A DNA stretch of 64,000 nt from NCBI GenBank assembly GCA_016235125.1, contig JACRLZ010000007.1, positions 248,001 through 312,000 of the forward strand. The letters are read 5' to 3'. Numbering within the stretch: position 1 is the stretch's first letter; each line of letters starts with the position of its first letter. This DNA comes from Sphingobacteriales bacterium (GTDB taxonomy: Bacteria; Bacteroidota; Bacteroidia; Chitinophagales; Chitinophagaceae). Positions 24,064 through 33,611 of this stretch are shown piece after piece. The notes under the pieces were generated by a model. It had not been told where the DNA came from. It worked only from the letters and a program-made list of their open reading frames with translations, and searched no databases. The position numbers were made by a program, and so were the translations under genes.

Positions 24064-27000
24064 TTACCGATTGCTGTCTTTTGGCTTTACACTATCACCT
24101 GGTCGCGGAGGATTGATAATATTTACAGGGCCTTCAACGGCGGGCTTTTCTTTTTCAGGTTCATATCTTTTTACAAGATCACCCAGCAGCTGAAGGAAAT
24201 ATTCATTTCGTAAAGCCTCGCCGTCTCTTCCTTCATATCCTCCGGAAAGTTCAGGACGTTCGGTTCTTATATAATCATAATACTTTTTCTGTTGCTCGAA
24301 ATCTTTTTGCAGAGCAGCCTTTACAGTCTGTGCCAGCTGCATATTGCCTGCTTTATAACAGGCTTCCAGGTAAGCAAGGCCATTAATGTTATGAGCATTG
24401 CCACGGCTTACCATGGCATAAGGCAATTGCTCAGGTGTTATCATTGACTCACATTTCTGAATTATTTTTAATGCATCCTCTTTTCTTCCTTCATCAGCAA
24501 GTGTTCCTGCAGCTTCGCCGTATGCATTTCTTAATGAGATGATATGTCTTCTGTTCTCTTCATCGAAATACACTCCTTTCGGGCTGTTAAACACAAATTT
24601 GTTCATCATGGAGTTGTATTCATTGTCCAGGTCATGGTCTTTCTGATAAATGTTCACTATCCATTTATCAGCCTGGTTCCTGGGTTGTGCAGGCACCAGC
24701 CTGTAAGCAAGCCCTTCTTTTCTCAGGTATTGACCAATTCCCAAATCTCCATAAGGGGAAGTAAAATAGATAGGACGGGTCCATCCGTTTTTTGCATTTG
24801 ATGAGATGATATTGAAAATTACGAGGTCGCTTCTGTCAAGATAATTTTTACTGATTTCAAAATACATTTCTGTCACCGCCGTATCTCCTTTACTTATAGT
24901 TCCGTTTTTATAAACTGCTGCTGTATCAACTGAAAGCATGAGCCTCTTTACAGGATAGGTATCCGGTCCTGTATCTCTTCCCGTTTTCGGATCAATTGAT
25001 TTTTCTCCAAGCAGGTCAATAAAATCACGAAGCGGATAGAATTTATTTTTGTCAATTCTTGAGTCTTCCTGGTAATATACCCTTGCCCTGTTGTTCCCTT
25101 CAATCTGTTCAGGTGTCCATAGCACATCGAGAGAATCAGCGCCGTTTACTTTATACCTGAGCTGGTTAATATACCAGTCTATCCCCAATAAACTGTTATT
25201 GATGATCCGGATATCAGGACGAACTCCCTCTACCTCCTGTGCATACCACAACGGATATGTATCGTTATCGCCAAACGTAAAGATCACAGCATTGGGAGCA
25301 CAGCTTTCAAGATAATCTTTTGCAATGTCAGGAGCTATTGTTTTGTGGCTTCTGTTATGATCATCCCATTCCTGCTGAGCCATTAACAGGGGAATGATCA
25401 TGCAAAGAGCCGTAGTGGTAATGTTCAGCATGCGGTCATTCTGCCCTCCGGATGATACTGCTCTGACGAGGAAAGTTATGGCTGTTGTAACTGCTGCAAA
25501 AAGAACTGTTGCATAAATACATGTCAGCAATACAATTTCACCTTTATTACCGGGCAGACAACTCATGAGTGTAATAAAGAAAGTAAGAGCACTGCCGTAG
25601 ATCAGTGTATTCTGAAAACTGAGCTTATCTGCTTTTTCACGGGCAAGTTTTACAATGGCTACCACCGCAAGCCCGATCCACACAGCAAATGCAAAGAAGG
25701 AGCTTACATAAGCATAATCCCGTTCACGGGGCTGATTGCCCGGCTGATTTAGGTAAAACACAACAGCCATACCTGTCATAAAGAACAACAGAAAGTTTAC
25801 GATCCAGTCTTTCCTGTTCTTCAGAAAATGATATACACAGCCCAGTACGCCCAATACGAATGGCAGCATAAAAAGCCTGTTGTGTGCTTTATTGTTTTTG
25901 ATACTGTCGGGCAATTGATCCTGATCTCCCAATCGTTTATTATCCATAAAGGAGAAGCCGCTGATCCAGTTGCCATCCCGTTTATTGCCGTACCCCTGTA
26001 TATCGTTTTGCTTGCCTGCAAAATTCCACATGAAGTATCGCCAGTACATAAAGCTTGACTGGTAAGTAAAGAACCATTCAAAGTTATCGGCATAGGTAGG
26101 GGCTTCATATTTTATTTTTCCGGTTTGCTGATCCTGGTATTTTCCAAGGTTCAGCCAATCGGCATAGAAGTCTGCATGGCCCTGGTCATTGGTTCCATCC
26201 CAGATTCTTGGGAAATATTGTTGGACATCGCTGTTGAATTTATAATCGATCTTTTTCCCGATAGGTATGTATTTGTCTTTTCCTTTTACGTACCTCATCT
26301 CGCCGTAGATGTATGGGTCTTCCCTGTCAATATCTTCCGGAACAGTAGCAGCGAAGTGCGGTCCATAAAATAATGGCGCTTCACCGTATTGTTCACGGCT
26401 CAGATAGTAAACAAGATTGATCGGATTGTCCACATTGTTCATGTCAATCGATGGATTGGCATTTGATCTTATCAACGCAGTGAAATAGACAAAATATCCG
26501 AGCATCATAAATGCGTAACACCATAATGAAAGCTTCACTACCCGTAAGGCTCCTGCCTTTAAGAAATAACCGGCAGCGCCGCCTATAGCCAGTAATAGTA
26601 ATAACCTAAGGAATTTTAATCCCTGCCCCGGGATAATAACAAAGGGTAATGCCGATAAAAACAGGAATAAAACAAACCAGATAATCAATTTAACTTTTGA
26701 AATATTCTTTTCCGTAAATCTCAAAGCCCAGAAAATAAGACCTGCCAGCGCAATAAAGTAAAAAGCAAAACCCCAGAAGAACGGAAGCTTTAGATTATTG
26801 ACGAAATAAATATCAACATAGCCGGCTGCCTTCATGGAGTATTGTATCACTCCCAGCTGCACAATACCTGTTATCAAAGCACCGACGATAAATGCAAGAA
26901 TAGCGCCTTTGGTCGTTGCTTTGTAACGACGATAATAATAGATCATTACAATTGCCGGGATAGTAAGCAGGTTTAATAAATGCACACCGATTGACAAACC

Positions 27001-27576
27001 CATCATAAAGAAGAGACCGACAATCCAGCGGTCGCTTCTTGCCCTTGCAAATGGATCCACTCCTGCATGCTCATCTGCATGTTCCCATTTCAGCATCATC
27101 CAGAATACGAGGGCCGTAAAGAAAGAGGACAACGCATATACCTCGCCTTCACCAGAACTGAACCAGAAAGAATCACTGAATGTGTAAGCCAATGCTCCCA
27201 CAACGCCTGCAGCCATTACAGTAAAAGTTTGCTGACCGGTTAATTGTTCGCCTACCGTTACAAACATCTTACGGGCAAAGTGAGTGATGCTCCAGAAAAG
27301 GAAAAGTATAGTGGCGCCGCTGGCCAAAGCACTCATGGTGTTTACCGCATTGGCTGCTGTGTTTCCATTATCGCCAAAAAGAATGATAAAGAAACGACCA
27401 AGCAGAACAAACAACGGGGCGCCGGGAGGGTGGGGCAACTGCACTTTATATGCACTGGAGACAAACTCGCCGCAATCCCACAAGCTTCCTCTTGCCTCAC
27501 GGGTAAAAAAGTAAGTAAGAAAGGCAATGATGAAGACAGCCCATCCGGTAATGTTGTTGACTTTTCTGAAGTTCAT
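24064..27576 (-). CDS. DUF2723 multi-pass membrane protein
   Basis: A 1170-residue inner-membrane protein. The N-terminal DUF2723 block is clear: TYFFTREARGSLWDCGEF followed by LQLPHPPGAPLF-type sequence. More than ten hydrophobic segments fill residues 1-720. The C-terminal third is soluble, with TPR-like helices (RNAYGEAAGTLADEGRKEDA, CYKAGNMQLAQ) and a Pro-rich end. DUF2723 proteins are distantly related to GT-C fold O-mannosyl transferases, so a role in protein or lipid glycosylation is possible but unproven. The ATG at 27576 is chosen; the longer frame uses TTG. Confidence 0.85.
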   Translation of the reverse strand: MNFRKVNNITGWAVFIIAFLTYFFTREARGSLWDCGEFVSSAYKVQLPHPPGAPLFVLLGRFFIILFGDNGNTAANAVNTMSALASGATILFLFWSITHFARKMFVTVGEQLTGQQTFTVMAAGVVGALAYTFSDSFWFSSGEGEVYALSSFFTALVFWMMLKWEHADEHAGVDPFARARSDRWIVGLFFMMGLSIGVHLLNLLTIPAIVMIYYYRRYKATTKGAILAFIVGALITGIVQLGVIQYSMKAAGYVDIYFVNNLKLPFFWGFAFYFIALAGLIFWALRFTEKNISKVKLIIWFVLFLFLSALPFVIIPGQGLKFLRLLLLLAIGGAAGYFLKAGALRVVKLSLWCYAFMMLGYFVYFTALIRSNANPSIDMNNVDNPINLVYYLSREQYGEAPLFYGPHFAATVPEDIDREDPYIYGEMRYVKGKDKYIPIGKKIDYKFNSDVQQYFPRIWDGTNDQGHADFYADWLNLGKYQDQQTGKIKYEAPTYADNFEWFFTYQSSFMYWRYFMWNFAGKQNDIQGYGNKRDGNWISGFSFMDNKRLGDQDQLPDSIKNNKAHNRLFMLPFVLGVLGCVYHFLKNRKDWIVNFLLFFMTGMAVVFYLNQPGNQPRERDYAYVSSFFAFAVWIGLAVVAIVKLAREKADKLSFQNTLIYGSALTFFITLMSCLPGNKGEIVLLTCIYATVLFAAVTTAITFLVRAVSSGGQNDRMLNITTTALCMIIPLLMAQQEWDDHNRSHKTIAPDIAKDYLESCAPNAVIFTFGDNDTYPLWYAQEVEGVRPDIRIINNSLLGIDWYINQLRYKVNGADSLDVLWTPEQIEGNNRARVYYQEDSRIDKNKFYPLRDFIDLLGEKSIDPKTGRDTGPDTYPVKRLMLSVDTAAVYKNGTISKGDTAVTEMYFEISKNYLDRSDLVIFNIISSNAKNGWTRPIYFTSPYGDLGIGQYLRKEGLAYRLVPAQPRNQADKWIVNIYQKDHDLDNEYNSMMNKFVFNSPKGVYFDEENRRHIISLRNAYGEAAGTLADEGRKEDALKIIQKCESMITPEQLPYAMVSRGNAHNINGLAYLEACYKAGNMQLAQTVKAALQKDFEQQKKYYDYIRTERPELSGGYEGRDGEALRNEYFLQLLGDLVKRYEPEKEKPAVEGPVNIINPPRPGDSVKPKDSNR

Positions 27577-27684
27577 AAAGGGTTGGTTTGTAGCTGGCAA
27601 AAATAGGGATATTCAGTTGATGGTCAGCAGCAGGCAGTTGCCTGTTTTTCAATAGGAAATCTTAAAGAATTCCAGGAACAAAGG

Positions 27685-28494
27685 CTATTCAAAATACACC
27701 CGAACTGTTTGGTAAGAGAGCTGTCCCTGTCTTTGTTTTTCCGAATAACCTTTTAATCCAAAAAGCCCTGCAGCATTTCCTTTGTTGATGGCAATTTCGA
27801 GATAACCGGCGCTGTTGAACAGAGCCAGTTTTTCCCCTTCTGCTACGTCAGCATAGGTTTCGCTTATCCGGTCAATTACTTCATCCCGTTTAAAGACAAT
27901 GCGAAAACTTCGGCCTTTTCTTTGTTCTTCAAATTGCTCATGGGTAATGTTGACGATCACATTTTCAAAACTATCTATGAAAATGATCTGGCCTTCAATA
28001 GAATTGCTGTCAAGCACAGGTCTCAGGTGTCTTTTCTCTATGTATTTTACATCGGGGATACCGATATTTTTTATGGAGTCGCCTTTTACCAGTTTGTTCA
28101 CAGCATTGCCCATTACTGAAGTAATGTAAGTCGTATTCTTCACAGCTGTTTTTTCAAGCGGTATACCAATCATGATCTCCGGGGTTTCTTCCAGTATCAT
28201 AGTGAGCAGACCATTGTCGGCACAAAGCAGATACTGGTTATTATGAAATGCCAGCAGCAATTGTTCCGGTTTTTTTTCAAAAAGGTTTACCAGTATCAGG
28301 TGGTAGCTGTATTCAGGAAAATTCTTTATTGCACTTCTGCATACATAGGCTGCCTGCGGATAATTGAAAGGAGGAATATTATGTGAAATGTCAATGATCT
28401 GAAATTCCGGGTTGATTTGCAGGAGCTGGGCCTTTATGGCTCCTGCTAAATAATCGGGACTGCCAATGTCAGATGTGAGGGTTAGTAATGGCAT
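27685..28494 (-). CDS. SAM hydroxide adenosyltransferase (DUF62 family)
   Basis: A 269-residue protein of the family containing SAM hydrolases and the rare fluorinase/chlorinase enzymes. Diagnostic parts are LTLTSDIGSPDYLAGAIK at the N terminus, the DISHNIPPFN block and the ADNGLLTMI segment. The C-terminal domain has QIIFIDSFENVIVNIT. The common bacterial members cleave SAM to adenosine and methionine, and halogenation is not expected. It is followed by no gene on the same strand within 85 bases. Confidence 0.85.
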   Translation of the reverse strand: MPLLTLTSDIGSPDYLAGAIKAQLLQINPEFQIIDISHNIPPFNYPQAAYVCRSAIKNFPEYSYHLILVNLFEKKPEQLLLAFHNNQYLLCADNGLLTMILEETPEIMIGIPLEKTAVKNTTYITSVMGNAVNKLVKGDSIKNIGIPDVKYIEKRHLRPVLDSNSIEGQIIFIDSFENVIVNITHEQFEEQRKGRSFRIVFKRDEVIDRISETYADVAEGEKLALFNSAGYLEIAINKGNAAGLFGLKGYSEKQRQGQLSYQTVRVYFE

Positions 28495-28568
28495 TTATAA
28501 TTGTAAAATGAAGAATGTAGATTTAAATGTAAAGTTAATGAAGCTTGAGGCTGTTTTATTCTGCATCT

Positions 28569-29378
28569 TCATTTTACGAGTTTCCCGCTTTTGAAGAAAA
28601 ACCCATAGACGAGTTTATCAGCCAGCTTTGGAAAAAACTTTTGCATAAATACGGTTCGCTTGCCTGTGAATGTAAGTACCAATGTTCTTTTCTTTTTGCG
28701 AATAGCTCTCAAAACATGTTTGGCGCATTCTTCTGCTGTCATCATTTTGCCTTCATCCATAGGCGATTCGCCATGCGACCGGGCGTCTTTATTTAATGCA
28801 GCATTGCGGATATTGGAAGTGGTAAAGCCGGGACAAACCCACATCACATGTACTTTATCGTTCATCAATTCTGTTTTAATGGCTTCCAGCCAGCCCTGTA
28901 ATGCAAACTTGCTGGCGGAATAACCACTGCGGCCGGGAAGCCCACGGTATCCTGCAATAGAAGAAACACCTACGATGGTTCCTTTTCTTTCAATCAGCGA
29001 ATTCAAAGCATACCTGGTACAATAAACAGCGCCATAAAAATTAATATCCATTACTTTTTTTATGGTATCAATGGAAGTTTCTTTTAATAATGCCCGCATG
29101 GATATTCCGGCATTGTTGATCAGTATATCAATTCCACCAAAACTTTTAATGCTGCTTTCAATGAAATGGCGGCAATCATTTTCATGGCTTACATCGGCAA
29201 CCGTTGTTATCAGTTGTGCCCCTGCATTCTCAGCCTGGAGACGATATAATTTATCATGGTTGCGGCCACAGGTGGATACTTTGGCGCCCTGCTGAAGCAA
29301 CTCTTCCACAAGTGCTTTGCCGATGCCCTCGGTGCCACCCGTTACAGCTACTACTTTGTCTTTAAAATAATTTCGCAT
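28569..29378 (-). CDS. Short-chain dehydrogenase/reductase
   Basis: A 269-residue Rossmann-fold oxidoreductase. The cofactor motif is TGGTEGIG near residue 14, followed by NNAG (INNAGISMRALL). The catalytic tetrad includes Ser in VSSIAGYRG and YSASK (Tyr, Lys). The GRNH segment after strand 2 suggests NADP preference. The C-terminal tail is basic and hydrophobic (KRTVFMQKFFPKLADKLVYG), as in DHRS7B-like enzymes that contact membranes. Substrate unknown. Confidence 0.88.
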   Translation of the reverse strand: MRNYFKDKVVAVTGGTEGIGKALVEELLQQGAKVSTCGRNHDKLYRLQAENAGAQLITTVADVSHENDCRHFIESSIKSFGGIDILINNAGISMRALLKETSIDTIKKVMDINFYGAVYCTRYALNSLIERKGTIVGVSSIAGYRGLPGRSGYSASKFALQGWLEAIKTELMNDKVHVMWVCPGFTTSNIRNAALNKDARSHGESPMDEGKMMTAEECAKHVLRAIRKKKRTLVLTFTGKRTVFMQKFFPKLADKLVYGFFFKSGKLVK

Positions 29379-29503
29379 GGTAATGGCTTGTCTTACAAAC
29401 CTACTTCAAAATTGAAGAAGTTGGGAAGAGAGTTAGTTTTAAAAAACTGGGGGCATGAGCCATTTGAGGATAGCTATCCTGTTGATAACTGATTGAAAAA
29501 CTT

Positions 29504-29534
29504 TTGGAACGATGGGCCCCAGACCGTATTTTTG
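29504..29534 (+). promoter_or_regulatory. Promoter of tRNA-Lys
   Basis: TTGG at 29504-29507, 19 bases, TATTTTTG at 29527-29534. It matches the Bacteroidota consensus in both boxes and in spacing. Confidence 0.8.
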
Positions 29535-29555
29535 CACTCCCAAAAAAGGTAGGTT

Positions 29556-29628
29556 GATCTCGTAGCTCAGTTGGTAGAGCACAACACTTTTAATGTTGGG
29601 GCCCTGGGTTCGAGTCCCAGCGGGATCA
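29556..29628 (+). tRNA. tRNA-Lys (anticodon TTT)
   Basis: 73-base cloverleaf: acceptor GATCTCG / CGGGATC, D-arm GCTC/GAGC, anticodon loop CTTTTAA (TTT), T-loop TTCGAGT, discriminator A. CCA not encoded. Its last three bases are the stop codon of the convergent gene 29626-30471. Confidence 0.96.
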
Positions 29629-30471
29629 CTGAGAATCCTCCGGTTTGCCGGAGGGTTTTTTGTTTTCATCAGCTAAAATCGTCAACAACTTTTCCAGCAT
29701 TTCCTGGTATTGCTGCACTTTGCCATGCTGGGTTTCAATATTGATATATCTCAGGTCTTTTTCACCACAATAAACGCTTAAAGATCCATCCCGCTTCGCT
29801 TTTAAATTATCCTGCCATACAGAATTATAATTATTGTCAGCCATTTTTTGAAAAAGATACCTGTCGGTAGTGAAAGCAATATCGTCTGCATCCTGCGAGC
29901 TATCGGCATACACTGCCTTTGCATCAGACCTTCTGTCGCCTTTTGGCAGATAACTTTTTACAGAATAGGCTTCATCGGTATTATTATGTAGGGCAACTAT
30001 GCAGGTAGTCTTTTCAGGTATCAGTATGAGTAAACGGGTGGCAAATTTTTCTATTTCAGAAATAGCCAAAGGATTTGACCTGCCGTTTTCTTTCAGCGTT
30101 AGCCCAATACCAATTCTTGAAAACATCTGGTTGGGGTCGAACCCATATTCCTTACCCCGGAAACGAAACCGGATGACCCGCTGGTCTCCGTTTTCGACTT
30201 TAATAAGGGTTCCACCTTTGCTTTCAAGGACTGACATGGCCGCCTGTACCGATGTATATTCATTACTGTGCAGGCTCATGCACACAATATCTTTTACTTC
30301 ACCATACTGAAGGATCTTGATGGGGATATCCCTGTCGCCCAATTTATAAAATATGGTTTTTTCAACGGGTTCATATTTATTGGCTGTTTGGGTAGTTTCT
30401 TTATAATCGGGTTGTGAATCTCCTGCAACAGATAGTAGAAAGGAAAAAATGATTATGAAAAGTAGTTTCAA
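29626..30471 (-). CDS. Exported protein, M14/AspA-like peptidase fold suspected
   Basis: A 281-residue protein with signal sequence (LLFIIIFSFLLSVAG) and a TTG start at 30471; no ATG occurs near the signal. Visible motifs are MSLHSNEYTS (H-x-x-E) near residue 68, GFDPNQMFSRIGI and VALHNNTDEAYS with a second His. This pattern recalls zinc carboxypeptidase or succinylglutamate-desuccinylase-like folds, with the glutamate and two histidines as metal ligands. That is inference. The last residues (KKPSGKPEDSQ) are encoded by the tRNA-Lys terminator on the opposite strand, and the stop overlaps the tRNA. Confidence 0.7.
   Translation of the reverse strand: MKLLFIIIFSFLLSVAGDSQPDYKETTQTANKYEPVEKTIFYKLGDRDIPIKILQYGEVKDIVCMSLHSNEYTSVQAAMSVLESKGGTLIKVENGDQRVIRFRFRGKEYGFDPNQMFSRIGIGLTLKENGRSNPLAISEIEKFATRLLILIPEKTTCIVALHNNTDEAYSVKSYLPKGDRRSDAKAVYADSSQDADDIAFTTDRYLFQKMADNNYNSVWQDNLKAKRDGSLSVYCGEKDLRYINIETQHGKVQQYQEMLEKLLTILADENKKPSGKPEDSQ
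29637..29661 (+). terminator. Terminator of tRNA-Lys
   Basis: Seven-base-pair stem CCTCCGG / CCGGAGG and a TTTTTT run. On the opposite strand it is coding sequence for the end of gene 29626-30471. Confidence 0.85.
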
Positions 30472-30565
30472 AATCCAGGTTTGGTATAAAATTAAATGAT
30501 AACTGAGAACTTCAGCAGGTAAGCACCCGTATTTAACTTATTGTGAAAAAATATAGTGCAGTTTA

Positions 30566-31504
30566 TCAGGCCAGTTCTTCTTTCATTTTCTTCATCACTT
30601 CCTTTTCAATCATAATTCCTGCCAGGCGAATCATATTCATGAAAGCTCTGGCGCCGGAAATGCCATGGCCGATGATGACCGGCTTGGCAACGCCCAGTAC
30701 AGGAGTGCCCCCGTAATTTTCAAAGTTGAAACGGTTGAGATATTCATCATTGATGTTCCGTGTTTGCCCTATATCATATAAAGTTTCAGCCATTTTGAGA
30801 ATGACATTGCCAGTGAAGCCTTCACAAACGATTACATCGGCTTTATCCAGTAATACATCCCTGCCTTCTATGTTTCCAATGAAATTGATATGCTTGTTTT
30901 CTTTCAGCAGGGGATAGGTTGCTTGGGTAAGAAGGTTTCCTTTGCCTTCCTCTTCACCCACATTCAGCAAACCCACTTTTGGATTATCAACATCAAGCAC
31001 CAGTTGTGCATACACTGAGCCCATTATGGCAAACTGGTTTAAATGCTCAGGCTTGCAATCAGCATTCAGGCCTACATCCAGGATTAATCCCGTGCCGCCA
31101 CCTGTTTTGGGAACAATACTTGAAATAGCCGGTCTGATGACCCCTTCCAGAGCTTTAATGCTGAAAAGAGCGCCTACGAGCATTGCCCCGGTATTACCGG
31201 CGCTGATAAAAGCATCCATCTTGCCCGAGGCAAGAAGATGGAAACCGATGGCTATCGACGATTTTTGTTTTTCCTTTAATGCTTTTGTAGGATGTTCATG
31301 CATGCCTATTATTTCATCCGCATGAACAATGGAAATAAGATCTTCTGAAATGCTGTGTTCTTTCAATAGAGCTTGAATTTGCACTTTATCACCAATAAGG
31401 AGTAACCTGCCCGGCCGGAGGTTTGCAGATAAATAGAGTTTTATTCCTTTCACTGCTTCCATCGGGGCATAATCGCCACCCATCATATCTATTCCAATAA
31501 TCAT
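30566..31504 (-). CDS. plsX: Phosphate acyltransferase PlsX
   Basis: A 312-residue enzyme that converts acyl-ACP to acyl-phosphate, the first step of the PlsX-PlsY route to lysophosphatidate. Family blocks are GIDMMGGDYAPMEAVKGI at the N terminus, SAGNTGAMLVGALF, GLILDVGLNADCKP, CEGFTGNVILKMAE and the late GHGISGARAF. It is the last gene of the DUF177-rpmF-plsX cluster, a widely conserved arrangement linking lipid and ribosome genes. Confidence 0.96.
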   Translation of the reverse strand: MIIGIDMMGGDYAPMEAVKGIKLYLSANLRPGRLLLIGDKVQIQALLKEHSISEDLISIVHADEIIGMHEHPTKALKEKQKSSIAIGFHLLASGKMDAFISAGNTGAMLVGALFSIKALEGVIRPAISSIVPKTGGGTGLILDVGLNADCKPEHLNQFAIMGSVYAQLVLDVDNPKVGLLNVGEEEGKGNLLTQATYPLLKENKHINFIGNIEGRDVLLDKADVIVCEGFTGNVILKMAETLYDIGQTRNINDEYLNRFNFENYGGTPVLGVAKPVIIGHGISGARAFMNMIRLAGIMIEKEVMKKMKEELA

Positions 31505-31586
31505 TTACAGAAATTAGTACAAATAAAAAATCCAGAACCCAATTTAATAAATTAAATCAGGTTCGGGATTAGCGCTGAAAGTTTAA

Positions 31587-31781
31587 TTACTTTTTTACCG
31601 GCGACTTTTCAGCCACCACCTTGCCTTTGTAATACAGCTTTCCTTCGCTTACATGTGCCCTGTGGCGAACATGTGTTTCACCCGTAGCACTGTCAGTCGT
31701 CAATGTGGCTGCAGTGGCTTTATAATGTGTTCTGCGTTTTGCACTTCTTTGCTGGCTGTGCCGGCGTTTTGGATTTGGCAT
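31587..31781 (-). CDS. rpmF: Large ribosomal subunit protein bL32
   Basis: A 64-residue basic protein. MPNPKRRHSQQRSAKRRTHY is the typical L32 N terminus, and the C-terminal half (HRAHVSEGKLYYKGKVV) matches the family. The zinc cysteines of some L32 proteins are absent, as in C-minus forms. It lies 17 bases after the DUF177 gene and before plsX. Confidence 0.96.
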   Translation of the reverse strand: MPNPKRRHSQQRSAKRRTHYKATAATLTTDSATGETHVRHRAHVSEGKLYYKGKVVAEKSPVKK

Positions 31782-31798
31782 AACTTCAATATTAAGCG

Positions 31799-32359
31799 TT
31801 AATCTAAATCTTTAAATTTTTCCAATCCTTTCCAGATCGGGTTTGTCTTTTCCTGATGGCTATCCGGATCGTTTTCTTCGGGCTCCATTTTTTTCAGAGC
31901 ATCTATCGCTGCCTTATTGCAATACGGCCCATTCATTTCTTCATAGCCGCAGTTCTTCTGCATAGGGATGCTCAGGTTGATGAACTCGTATATCCAGTTG
32001 GCCACATCTATATGACTTTCACCTTGGGCGATGTAATACATATCCGGGTCATCTTCCTGGCCGTTCATCAGTTCAGGCTCTTCCACCATTTTTACTGTAA
32101 TGTTGAATTCATCCCAGAGCTCCATCGGCAATGAATTGTTACAACGATCACAGGTAACTTCAAGACTGCCGCCAATCTCAAACTTCAGTTGCATAAAACC
32201 GCTCTTTTTATCGAGCAGCAGTTTGATGTTGGCCTTACAGTTGCGGAAATCCTGTTGCTGGTAAGGCTCAAAGAACTTGTCGTCAATTGAATAGTTGTAT
32301 TCATGAACACCGGGTTTTAGTCCCACAAAAGCTATCTCGAATTCCCTCCGGCGGCTCAT
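31799..32359 (-). CDS. DUF177 (YceD) family protein
   Basis: A 186-residue cytoplasmic protein. The YceD core has CDRCNNSLPMELWD with a paired cysteine motif and ends with a CGYEEMNGPYCN segment. YceD homologs precede rpmF in most bacteria and in plants affect 23S rRNA accumulation. An ACP-like or ribosome-assembly role is suspected. It is the first gene of the operon with rpmF and plsX. Confidence 0.9.
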   Translation of the reverse strand: MSRRREFEIAFVGLKPGVHEYNYSIDDKFFEPYQQQDFRNCKANIKLLLDKKSGFMQLKFEIGGSLEVTCDRCNNSLPMELWDEFNITVKMVEEPELMNGQEDDPDMYYIAQGESHIDVANWIYEFINLSIPMQKNCGYEEMNGPYCNKAAIDALKKMEPEENDPDSHQEKTNPIWKGLEKFKDLD

Positions 32360-32371
32360 TTCTCAACTTTT

Positions 32372-32404
32372 AAAAGTCCCGACTTTTTCGGGAGTGCAAA
32401 GGTA
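32372..32404 (-). promoter_or_regulatory. Promoter box and leader hairpin of DUF177-rpmF-plsX
   Basis: TACCTTTG (minus strand, 32404-32397) is a perfect -7 box with a weak upstream element. A CCCGA / TCGGG hairpin follows at once, ending in ACTTTT, before the ATG at 32359. The short leader resembles a terminator and could act as an attenuator. Confidence 0.55.
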
Positions 32405-32534
32405 GGGGGAAACAGGTTAACCGGGAACTAGTTATTAGGGTTTTTTATTGAAATCTTATTACTTTTAGCACCATTCTTAATCTCTAATTTTTAAGTACTT
32501 GCAACAATTTCTTACCCGTTTATTTGCCCGGATA

Positions 32535-33611
32535 ATGAAGAGCTGGAGCTGGATACTGTTGATAATCCTGAGCATACTTATTAAATGGGCATCCTGGTAT
32601 CCTGCCTGGGTGGAAAGAAATTATAGCCAGGGCTTCTTTCCGTGGATCGCCAAAGCCCAGCGCTTTCTTTTTGGCTGGATACCTTTCAGCATTGGCGATA
32701 TATTCTATGGCTTTCTGACATTGCTTATCCTGGTTAAAACATTTCAGTTTTTCAAAGCCATCTTCAAAAAAAGATTTACCCGGCAGTATTTCAAATCAGG
32801 TTTGCAACAGTTCATTTTCTTTTTTCTTTTCATCTATGTTTTTTTCAATCTTTTCTGGGGATTGAATTATGACCGGAAAGGTATTGCCTATCAGTTGAAG
32901 CTGGATGTAAAGCCTTATACACTAGCCGACCTGGATACATTGGCAACAGTTATTCTTGACCGGACAAATTATTATGCACAGTTTGTAAGTGAAGCGCAAA
33001 GAGATTCATTTAATAAAAAAAGCAGGTTGTTCAGGTCCGCACAGGAAGCCTATGAAGCTTTGGGAAAAAAATATTCTTTTTTGAACTATAGATCCATGTC
33101 GATGAAGCCGTCTATTTACAGTTATCTTGGAAATTACCTTGGTTTCCAGGGATATTACAATCCATTCTCAGGAGAAGGGCAGGTGAATACTACCATTCCG
33201 AGATTTCTTGAACCTTATGTTACCACACATGAAATGGCACACCAGCTCGGTTATGCAAAAGAAAGCGAGGCAAATTTTGTTGGTTTTCTTGCCTGTCGTT
33301 CGTATCAATCAAATGCTTTCAGGTATTCCACTTATTATGACATGTACAATTATACAGTTGGAGAAATTTTTCTCAGGGATACATCGCTGGCAAAAAAGTT
33401 TCAGGAAAAAAGACATCCGCAGTTAATAAAGGATGTAAAAGAGTACAAGGATTTTTATAAGCGATACCACAATTTTGTTCAGGATATAGTGTTGTGGGGC
33501 TATGGAAATTTTTTAAAAGCCAACAACCAACCTGCCGGAAAAAGAAGTTACAATGAAGTAGTTGCCTGGCTGATCGCCTATTATAAAAAGTTTGGAACTG
33601 ACGCACTCTAA
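32535..33611 (+). CDS. DUF3810 membrane protein with zinc-protease motif
   Basis: A 358-residue protein. N-terminal membrane helices (SWILLIILSILIKWASW, GDIFYGFLTLLILV, FIFFFLFIYVFFNLFW) are followed by a large extracytoplasmic part. HEMAHQ near residue 235 matches HExxH, and ESEANF downstream supplies a third ligand glutamate in the manner of gluzincins. DUF3810 is thought to be a membrane metallopeptidase family, substrate unknown. The ATG at 32535 is preferred to a TTG at 32499. Confidence 0.82.
   Translation: MKSWSWILLIILSILIKWASWYPAWVERNYSQGFFPWIAKAQRFLFGWIPFSIGDIFYGFLTLLILVKTFQFFKAIFKKRFTRQYFKSGLQQFIFFFLFIYVFFNLFWGLNYDRKGIAYQLKLDVKPYTLADLDTLATVILDRTNYYAQFVSEAQRDSFNKKSRLFRSAQEAYEALGKKYSFLNYRSMSMKPSIYSYLGNYLGFQGYYNPFSGEGQVNTTIPRFLEPYVTTHEMAHQLGYAKESEANFVGFLACRSYQSNAFRYSTYYDMYNYTVGEIFLRDTSLAKKFQEKRHPQLIKDVKEYKDFYKRYHNFVQDIVLWGYGNFLKANNQPAGKRSYNEVVAWLIAYYKKFGTDAL

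Noticed and set aside
27685..28494. A fluorinase or chlorinase
   Set aside because: The family is dominated by SAM hydrolases and nothing here indicates halogenase-specific features.
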